Below, one piece after another: positions 41,609 through 48,811 of a stretch of 64,000 nucleotides of DNA. Made by a program: the position numbers and the translations under genes. The stretch is from Bifidobacterium xylocopae (lineage in GTDB: Bacteria > Actinomycetota > Actinomycetes > Actinomycetales > Bifidobacteriaceae): positions 62,001 through 126,000 of the forward strand of contig NZ_PDCH01000003.1 in assembly GCF_003315615.1 (NCBI RefSeq), read 5' to 3'. The notes under the pieces were generated by a model, which saw only the letters and a program-made list of their open reading frames with translations, ran no database searches and had not been told where the DNA came from. Numbering within the stretch: position 1 is the stretch's first letter; each line of letters starts with the position of its first letter.

Positions 41609-41697
41609 GCATCATCACCTTTTCACCTTCCATCTACGGGCGCCCTCATACTTCAACAATGCGCCGCCGGTCCGCGGGTGCGGACCGGCGGGGCAAG

Positions 41698-42594
41698 TCA
41701 GGCCTTCACGGAGCCAGCTGTCAGACCTCCAACCCAATAACGCTGCAGGAAGAGAAAAGCCAACACAAGCGGTATGACAGAAACCAACGCTCCTGAAGTG
41801 ATGAGATTCCACACTTGCTCGGACCCTGCACCCGCGTTCGATTTTACCTGCCATTGCGTCAACCCGACAGTGATGGGGAACAATTTGGTATCGGAGAGCA
41901 CGACCGAGGGAAGGAAGAAGTTGTTCCAGCAGCCCACCACAGACAACAGGAAGACCGTTGTGATGGCCGGAGTCATAATCGGCAAGGAGACCTGGAAGAA
42001 AGTCCGCAGCTCACCCGCGCCATCCACCCTCGCGGCCTCCATCATTTCATCCGGCAAGGAACCCATGCAATAAATGCGCATCAGATAGGTGCCGAACGGG
42101 GACAGGAGGGAAGGCAGCAGGACCGCCCAAATGGTATCGGTCATGCCGAACTGGGACATCAGGATGAATGTCGGAATAACCAAAGCGGTGGTCGGAATCA
42201 TCAGGGCACCCAGCACCACATTAAAGTAGAACTTACGGCCATGGAAACGGAACTTCGCGAAACCATAACCAGCCATCACTGAAATGGCAGTGGCCCCGAT
42301 GCCACCCAGGACCGCATATAGGAGAGAGTTAAGCAACCAACGCCAGTAGATGCCGCCCTCGTAGGTGCTCAATTGCCTGATGTTGTCCCACAATGCGAAG
42401 TCCTTGTCGAACCACATGGGACCGTGAGCGCCAGAGAATAGACCCGCATTGCTCTTCGTAGCGGCGACCAGCAGCCACCAGACAGGAAAAAGGAAGTATA
42501 TACAGCAGATGATCAACAACACATACGCCAAGCGATGAGAACCGCGAATCCGTCCGCCATCCACGACCCGGGCATGAGATGTCCGTGCACTCAT
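41698..42594 (-). CDS. ABC sugar permease, MalG type (CUT1), arabinoside locus
   Basis: The 298-residue membrane protein has six helices, the EAA loop (MMEAARVDGAGELRTFFQVSLP) and the typical C-terminal FLQRYWVGGLTAGSVKA. It is separated by one base from the preceding permease and has GGAGG in the end of that gene, so the two are translationally linked. It imports oligosaccharides together with the MalF-type subunit and the lipoprotein upstream. As in the other locus, no ATPase is encoded here. Confidence 0.92.
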   Translation of the reverse strand: MSARTSHARVVDGGRIRGSHRLAYVLLIICCIYFLFPVWWLLVAATKSNAGLFSGAHGPMWFDKDFALWDNIRQLSTYEGGIYWRWLLNSLLYAVLGGIGATAISVMAGYGFAKFRFHGRKFYFNVVLGALMIPTTALVIPTFILMSQFGMTDTIWAVLLPSLLSPFGTYLMRIYCMGSLPDEMMEAARVDGAGELRTFFQVSLPIMTPAITTVFLLSVVGCWNNFFLPSVVLSDTKLFPITVGLTQWQVKSNAGAGSEQVWNLITSGALVSVIPLVLAFLFLQRYWVGGLTAGSVKA

Positions 42595-42595
42595 A

Positions 42596-43519
42596 TCAAT
42601 CCTCCAATCCCGACTGGTGCCTGGTCAGCCGCATGAACACAACGCTGAATACCACGACCAAAAGCCCAAGGGCGAATGAGACGGTCGCCGAATAGTTCAG
42701 CTGGTTGTAGTTGAAGGCCAATGCCTGTGCGTACATGTTCGGCGCGTATTCCGGGGGGATGACCGATGGCACATTGTTGCGCAGAATCATCGGCTCCGTG
42801 TAGAACTGCAGGGTTCCGATCAGAGAGAAAACCGTGACCATGACCAGCGAACTGGAGATGATGGGGGTCTTGATCCTGATGGCAATCTGCACTTCGGAAG
42901 CACCGTCTAGCCTGGCCGACTCATACAACTCAGGCGGCACGGACTGCAGGGCCGAATAGAGAATGACCATGTAATACCCTGTCCACTGCCAGGTGACGAT
43001 GTTGACCAAGGACCCGAAAATACCGCTGGGGCTCAGAAAAGCCGGGGCTTTCAGCCCGAACACATCGAAGATCGAAGTGAACGGACCCATCTGCTTGGAA
43101 TACAGGAAGCCCCACATAAGCGCCCCGATCACCACCGGGATCGCATACGGCAGGAAGAAAGCCAAACGCGAGAACGAGGCGAAACGAGTCTTGATGGCAT
43201 CCAGAACCAAGGCAAGAACCAAGGCGAACAGCAGCTGCACAGGCACCATGACCACTGCATACATGACGACCCTGCCCATGCCGGAAAGGAAAATTGGGTC
43301 GCGGAAGGCTCGCGCATAATTACCGAGCCCAGTGAATACGGTGCCTTTCAACTGAGTGTACGAGAAGAGTGAAACATACAAGGCGTAAGCAAGGGGGATG
43401 ACAAGGAAGAGCAGGAAAATCACCGCGAACGGCGCTGTGAAGAACCATCCCCAGGCGTTCTCCTTCCTTGACACGGCCCGCTTACGAACGGAAGTCGATT
43501 TCGACCTGATTGATGACAT
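42596..43519 (-). CDS. ABC sugar permease, MalF type (CUT1), arabinoside locus
   Basis: The 307-residue permease has a short basic N-terminus, six helices and the EAA loop (YESARLDGASEVQIAIRIKTP). The start at 43519 is preferred because GGAGG lies eight bases upstream; earlier methionines in the open frame (43534, 43573) are worse placed. It acts with the MalG-type subunit. GC content is moderate, higher than in the raffinose-type permeases at 13-15 kb. Confidence 0.92.
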   Translation of the reverse strand: MSSIRSKSTSVRKRAVSRKENAWGWFFTAPFAVIFLLFLVIPLAYALYVSLFSYTQLKGTVFTGLGNYARAFRDPIFLSGMGRVVMYAVVMVPVQLLFALVLALVLDAIKTRFASFSRLAFFLPYAIPVVIGALMWGFLYSKQMGPFTSIFDVFGLKAPAFLSPSGIFGSLVNIVTWQWTGYYMVILYSALQSVPPELYESARLDGASEVQIAIRIKTPIISSSLVMVTVFSLIGTLQFYTEPMILRNNVPSVIPPEYAPNMYAQALAFNYNQLNYSATVSFALGLLVVVFSVVFMRLTRHQSGLED

Positions 43520-43580
43520 GACAGTTGCCTCCATAACCAGGGCCGGAAGCGGAGTAGGCGCTCCCGGCCCCAATCCAGCG

Positions 43581-44981
43581 CTACCGCCGGACCGTGAATC
43601 CCTGCTGAGTCGCGTAATCGGTGAGCGTCTTGTTCAGCGAGCGCAGTGAGCTGGGCACATCCGCACCGTTGCGCACGATCTCGGTGAAGACCTTGGTCTG
43701 CTCGTCGTAGGCGTAGGGCTGGAAGGGCAGGTAGTCATAACCCTTGTAGGCAAGCGCCACCGGTGCGATGACCTCGTTTATCTTCTGGTCACCATAGAAG
43801 GGATCGGTCATATTCTTGAACCGGTCGGAGTTCAGGACCTTCGTCCATGTGGGGAAGAGCCCGCTCTCAGTGATGGCCGTCTGCTGGATGGCCGGGTCAT
43901 CGAAGAACTCCATGGCCACCTTGGCCGCCTTCTTCGTGTCCTTCGCCTGGTCGGTCACGGCCAATGACGAACCGCCGAAGTTCACGCTGGGAGTCGAGGA
44001 ATCCCACACCGGGGCCTTCGAAATCTTCCAATCAGCGCTCGAATCAGCGCCACTGACTCCACGTACATTGCCCACCAACCAGGAGGCGCATACAGCGGTG
44101 GCCCATGAACCGTCTACGATCTTCTTGTACCATTCGGCCGTATAGGCATCGTCAGTCGTGACCACACCTTCCTTGGCAAGCTTCTGCCAGTACTCCATGA
44201 CCTCCTGAGACTGCTTGGATGTGAAATCGACACCCAGCTTGTCGGGTTCGGAAGCGGAGTAATCATAGACCTTGCCCTTGTTCTGTGCGATCAGCGTGAC
44301 ATTGGAGCCATTGCCGCTCGGCTCGTAGTTACCAATGTGCCCCTGGAAACCATTCTGACGCAGCTCCTTGCCCGCCTGCTCATACTCCTGCCAGGTGGTG
44401 GGCACTTTTACGCCGTATTTGTCGAAGATGTCCTTGCGGTACATCATGACGAAAGGACCCTGGTCCACGGGTATGGCGTAAATGGATTTACCACCGCCCA
44501 AGCTCACGGAATTCCACACACCCTTGGTGTACTGCCCTGCGAGCTTGCCGGCCCCGAATTGATTCAAGTCGACCAAGTGCTTTTCAACACCGGACACATA
44601 TTGGCTGAGCACGTCGTATTCGATCTGCACGACATCAGCCAAGCCGGACTTAGCCTTGACCGCCGTGGTGATCTTCTGGTACTGGGTCTGCCCCGAGCCG
44701 GCCCTGGTCCAGCACACCTGCACATCATCATGCTGGTCATTGAACCTGTCGACCATTTTCTCCATGGCTGGATACCACGCCCAGACCGTGACTTTCTCAA
44801 CGCCCTTTTTCTTGATCGTATTCTGGCATTTGGCATCATCATTGGCCTTGGCGTCGCTGTGAATCTGCTCGGCCCCTCCGGCGCCTTTGCCGCCTTGAGG
44901 CCCCGGTCCGCCGCACGCGCTGAATGACAACATCGCCAGGCATGCGATGCAGGCTGAAGCAATCCTCGCCGATTTCTTCAT
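43581..44981 (-). CDS. Oligosaccharide-binding lipoprotein of the arabinoside importer
   Basis: This 466-residue extracellular solute-binding protein has a type II signal peptide whose lipobox is LSFSAC, near residue 22, followed by a Gly/Gln/Lys linker. The mature body is a CUT1 family 1 binding protein with aromatic residues (VWAWYPAMEKM). AAGGAAGG six bases before the ATG at 44981 fixes the start. The upstream GH51 gene suggests arabino-oligosaccharides as ligands; this is inferred from context, not from the binding site. Confidence 0.92.
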   Translation of the reverse strand: MKKSARIASACIACLAMLSFSACGGPGPQGGKGAGGAEQIHSDAKANDDAKCQNTIKKKGVEKVTVWAWYPAMEKMVDRFNDQHDDVQVCWTRAGSGQTQYQKITTAVKAKSGLADVVQIEYDVLSQYVSGVEKHLVDLNQFGAGKLAGQYTKGVWNSVSLGGGKSIYAIPVDQGPFVMMYRKDIFDKYGVKVPTTWQEYEQAGKELRQNGFQGHIGNYEPSGNGSNVTLIAQNKGKVYDYSASEPDKLGVDFTSKQSQEVMEYWQKLAKEGVVTTDDAYTAEWYKKIVDGSWATAVCASWLVGNVRGVSGADSSADWKISKAPVWDSSTPSVNFGGSSLAVTDQAKDTKKAAKVAMEFFDDPAIQQTAITESGLFPTWTKVLNSDRFKNMTDPFYGDQKINEVIAPVALAYKGYDYLPFQPYAYDEQTKVFTEIVRNGADVPSSLRSLNKTLTDYATQQGFTVRR

Positions 44982-45020
44982 CGGTATACCTTCCTTGTCC
45001 ATATATGTTGAGTATGGGAC

Positions 45021-45038
45021 GGGCGGTCACAACCGCCC
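45021..45038 (-). terminator. Hairpin between GH51 and the binding lipoprotein
   Basis: GGGCGGT pairs with ACCGCCC around CACA. It lies in the 128-base gap between two minus-strand genes and could attenuate read-through from GH51 into the importer. Confidence 0.5.
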
Positions 45039-45109
45039 CGCCAAATCGTGTATTCGACCCCCTTCCTACGGTTACCTGTGACAGCGCCGTTCAACCTATT
45101 GCACGGCTA

Positions 45110-46657
45110 TCACGACAGATGGATGGCGCTCCACGATACGGGTGGCAGGTGGATGCTGGCTTGGCTGCCTGCGGCTTCCAGACGGGCTGTGGGGTTAGGG
45201 CTCGGCTTGACGCGGTCGGGTTGGTCCAGCGTGTTGCTGGCCTGAATGTCGTCGTCGTGCAAGGTCTGGGCTTCGACCCGGGAATAGCCCGCACCGCTCT
45301 TCATCGGGAGGCGCAGAGTCAGATCATAGGGTCGGGTCTGGGAACGGTTGACGACGAAGACGGACAGGGAGCCGTCGTCCTGACGTACGACCACCGAATC
45401 CAAGTCGGGCACATCGCCGTAGCGGGCGGTGTCGTACGAGTCGCCCCGCATACGGGACTCCACGACCTGTCCCCCTCTGGCTAGCCGCGCCGTGGAGGCG
45501 AAGGGGTAGAAGGTGGTCTGTCGCCAGGCGGGGCCGCCGGGCTCGGTCATGATGGGAGCGATGACATTCACCAGTTGTGCCAGGGAAGCCGAGCGCACCC
45601 GGTCCGCATGTTTGAGCAGGGTGATCAGCAGATCACCGAAGACGACCGCATCCGCCAGGCTGTAGACATCCTCCAGGAGTCGGGGCGCCTGCGGCCAGTT
45701 GCCGATGCCCATGGGCGGCCTGGATGGCTCCGCATCCTGATACCAAACGTTCCATTCGTCGAAGGAGATGTTCACCTGCCTGTCGCTCTTAAGGCTGGCG
45801 CGGGTGGCATCGATGACCGAAATCACGTCGCGGATGAAGGCATCCATATCCACGCCCGAGGCCAGGAAGGAACCCATGTCACCACCGACCGGATGGTAAT
45901 AGGCGTGGCAGGAGACGAAATCCACCTGGTCATAGGTGCGCTCCAGGACCGTACGCTCCCATTCACCGAAGGTCGGCATATCATGGCTGGAGGAGCCGCA
46001 GACCACCAGTTCGACGCTCGGATCCATCTGTCGCATCGCCGCCGCCGTCATGGCCGCGACACGGGCATAACCATCGGCATCCCGGTGACCCAGCTGCCAG
46101 GGGCCGTCCATCTCGTTGCCCAGACACCACATACGAATGTTGAAAGGGTCCTCGGCACCGTTGCGGCGACGCAGATCAGACAGGGCCGTGCCGGAGGGGA
46201 TATTGGAATATTCAAGCAGATCCAGCGCTTCCTGGGTGCCTTGTGTACCCAGGTTGACGGCCTCCATCAGCTCGTTGCCCCCCAACGCCTTGAGCCAGCC
46301 GGCCATCTCATGCAGACCGAACTGATTGCTCTCCGTGGAGTGCCAGGCCAGGTCCAGACGACGCGGGCGACGGTCGCGCGGCCCCACGCCATCCCGCCAG
46401 CGGTATCCGGAGACGAAGTTGCCGCCTGGATAACGGATGGTGCTGACACCCAACTCCCTGACAAGGTCCATCACGTCCTGACGGTAACCGTTGGCATCCG
46501 CGCTGGGATGGCCTGGCTCATATATGCCGGTGTAAACGCAACGGCCCAGATGCTCCACAAAGGAGCCGAAGAGCCTGTCGGGAACCGAGGCCAGACGGAA
46601 GTGGGGTTCCACGTCCAGCTGCGCCTGGTGAATCGAGGAGACGGATGGAGATGCCAT
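45110..46657 (-). CDS. abfA: Alpha-L-arabinofuranosidase, glycoside hydrolase family 51
   Basis: This 515-residue intracellular retaining enzyme cleaves terminal arabinofuranose from arabinan and arabinoxylan oligosaccharides. The acid/base is Glu182 in WCLGNEMDG and the nucleophile Glu301 in ISFDEWNVWY. The GH51 entry motif GSFVEHLGRCVYTGIYEPGH is at 31-50 and IRYPGGNFVSGY near 74-85. The ATG at 46657 has GGGAAGGG a few bases upstream; the longer frame from 46807 passes through promoter-like and operator-like sequence and is rejected. It is first in a minus-strand row followed by the ABC importer and LacI gene. Confidence 0.95.
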   Translation of the reverse strand: MASPSVSSIHQAQLDVEPHFRLASVPDRLFGSFVEHLGRCVYTGIYEPGHPSADANGYRQDVMDLVRELGVSTIRYPGGNFVSGYRWRDGVGPRDRRPRRLDLAWHSTESNQFGLHEMAGWLKALGGNELMEAVNLGTQGTQEALDLLEYSNIPSGTALSDLRRRNGAEDPFNIRMWCLGNEMDGPWQLGHRDADGYARVAAMTAAAMRQMDPSVELVVCGSSSHDMPTFGEWERTVLERTYDQVDFVSCHAYYHPVGGDMGSFLASGVDMDAFIRDVISVIDATRASLKSDRQVNISFDEWNVWYQDAEPSRPPMGIGNWPQAPRLLEDVYSLADAVVFGDLLITLLKHADRVRSASLAQLVNVIAPIMTEPGGPAWRQTTFYPFASTARLARGGQVVESRMRGDSYDTARYGDVPDLDSVVVRQDDGSLSVFVVNRSQTRPYDLTLRLPMKSGAGYSRVEAQTLHDDDIQASNTLDQPDRVKPSPNPTARLEAAGSQASIHLPPVSWSAIHLS

Positions 46658-47005
46658 GATGCCCTTCCCTGAGGTAACCGCACTGTGGTTGGTACAACGT
46701 TGTCTCAACCGGCAGAAACCAACGAAAACCGGTTTCATATGATTTTCATACAACCTTGTACTTCTACGGAAAATATACAACAGTCGCACGGATTGCACAA
46801 GTGGCACCGCATATCAGGACAGACGCCCCGACGGAGGCAGTAACGCAAGCCTGCCGATTGGTAGGGAGACCCCGAATGGCCGCCGTTATTGCGCTCCACA
46901 CCCATCAATCAGGTACGACGGGGCCCGGGCGGCGCATGAGCGACACCCGGGCCCCGTTCCCCATGATTGGACGCCAGGATCAGCGATTCCTACCGACCGC
47001 GGGAT
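46658..47005. promoter_or_regulatory. GH51 promoter region with two CG-centred palindromes
   Basis: No gene is seen. ACAACGTTGT (46694-46703) and AAACCGGTTT (46726-46735) are perfect 10-base palindromes with a central CG, the form of LacI-family operators. They lie 37 and 69 bases before the GH51 start. A strong hairpin for the preceding gene fills 46918-46957. Confidence 0.6.
46918..46957 (-). terminator. Hairpin after the GlpT-like gene
   Basis: A perfect 12-bp stem (ACGGGGCCCGGG with CCCGGGCCCCGT) with a 16-base loop lies 50 bases past the stop of the minus-strand transporter gene. Confidence 0.7.
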
Positions 47006-48375
47006 TCACCGGCCGATACCTTCGACCTCAGGCTCCTCGACCTTCTTATAGCGCTCTGCACGCGTAAGGATCAGGAAGCAGATGATGCCGAAGACGGCGG
47101 AGACAGCGATGATGCCGAAGCCCATGTTCCAACCGTTCTTGCCGACCAGGGCGCCGATGCCGTAGGAGGCGGTCGCCTCGCCGAAGATGTAGCCGAACAG
47201 GCCGACGAAACCGGTTGTGCTTCCTATGGCGAAACGGGGAGCCAGGTCGATGGTCAGTGCGGCGATCAGCATCTGCGGCCCATAGACGAAGATGCCCATC
47301 AGGGCGATCTCGACATCGATGGCCCACAAGGAGCTGGACGCCCAGTATCCGAGGAAGATGACGCCGAGCAGGGCCATCAGTGCCGCGGCGATGCCGGCGC
47401 GCTTGCCATGGAAGAACCTATCGCTCATCCAACCGATCAGAATCGTGCCAGGTATGGCCGCGTACTCGAACAAAGCGAAGGAAGAGCGAGCCTGGGCCAG
47501 CGAGAACCCCTTGGCCTCGTTCAGGTAGATCGGAATCCAGTTCAGGACGCCGTACCTCACGATATACACAAAGGCGTTGGACAGGGCCAGAACCCAGATA
47601 TACGGATTGGACGCGACGTATCGTATGAAGATCTGAGCGATCGACAGATCGGAATGGGCCTGTAGCTTGGTCTTGTCAATCTTCTCGCCCTTGTATTCCT
47701 CCGCCTTGAACTCCTGGATGGGCGGCAGACCGACTGATTCGGGAGTGTCCGCACCAAGGACGACGACCAGGACGGCCATGATGATCGAGATGGCCGAAGG
47801 AACGAAGAAGATGCTCTTCCACATATGGGGGCCGAACGCTGCGAGCGCGAAGCCGACGATGGGGGCCACGGTTCCGGACCCCAGGTTGTGGGAGGTGTTC
47901 CACATGGAGACGAAGGAGCCACGCTCCTTCTCCGCCCACCAATTGGACAGTGATTTGTGAGCCGCTGGGGCGCCCATGCCCTGGAAGATGCCGAGCAGGA
48001 CCATCAGCAGCATCATGACGCCCTTACTGGCCGTCGCTCCGAAGATCAGGTTCAAAAATGCCGAAGCCAGCAGGCCGGTTGCGATATAGAACCGGGGGTT
48101 GGACTTGTCGGAAAGCATGCCCATCACGAATTTGCTGATGCCACAGGACACAGCCAGGCACAAGGTGATCAGCCCGATGTCGGCGGTGGTGAAACCGTAG
48201 TTCTTCTTCAGGTAGGGTGAAGCCACCGAGAAGTTGGAACGGACGATGTAGTAGCCGGCATAGCCGATGTAGATGCTCAGGAAGACCCTGATCCTATACT
48301 GCCTGATTTCCCAGGAACCTGCCCCTGGGGCACCTTGCTGGCCGACGGCGGCGCCGGCTTGAGAAACGCGAACAT
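47006..48375 (-). pseudogene. GlpT/UhpT-like MFS transporter gene with a 5' frameshift
   Basis: The long frame (47006-48226) encodes about eleven helices of an organophosphate:phosphate antiporter-like MFS protein, but its first usable codon is a GTG after helix 1. Upstream codons in the same frame still encode helix 1 (VFLSIYIGYAGYYIVRSNFS), yet no ATG, GTG or TTG exists between that point and the in-frame TGA near 48410. The family-like N-terminus MFAFLKPAP starts at ATG 48375 in another frame, which stops at 48277. One base missing (or two extra) between about 48310 and 48330 would join them into a normal 456-residue protein. Mutation or sequencing error. Confidence 0.75.
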
Positions 48376-48811
48376 TCGTGGATCCCCCTTCTCCTTTTTT
48401 CTCTCACTTGACTGCACCATGCCGGCTTTGCATGGCGCACCTGCGACACTGCGTCGGTAAACCTGCTCAGCCGATAGGCATCGCACGGATTCCTAATGTT
48501 AGCTCCCAGCAAACAATATGTAAAGGAATTGTGCGCACGATGTGTGTCCGATGACGGTGCGGCTCGCCGGATGGACGGCAAATCATGCGCGGGATTCGAC
48601 AGATTACGCGACAAGCATCGCCGGGACCCTCGGCATCTGCTTTCATGGGGAATGACATAAAGGCGTGTCGGCGTCGCTAAAGGTCGTCACGCCCCCGCCC
48701 TGGCGGGGAGGGTTGAGTACGGCCTCCCCCCTCCGCCTGCCTCCCTGGCCGCGGTCAACCCCGAGGGTGGAACCCAACGCTTTAGCATCGATAAGAAAGC
48801 AGCAAGCGAAC
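48376..48811. promoter_or_regulatory. Divergent region between the GlpT-like and GH3 genes
   Basis: No gene is supported. Two operator-like inverted repeats are visible. TGTTAGC and GCAAACA are separated by five bases (48497-48515), and ATTGTGCGCACGAT (48528-48541) is palindromic at 12 of 14 positions with a central CG. They could serve either divergent gene. Confidence 0.5.

Noticed and set aside
48665-48811. N-terminal extension of the permuted GH3 from GTG 48665
   Set aside because: The extension is Pro/Arg-rich with weak initiation signals, and the membrane helix begins right after the later ATG. It is left as an alternative only.
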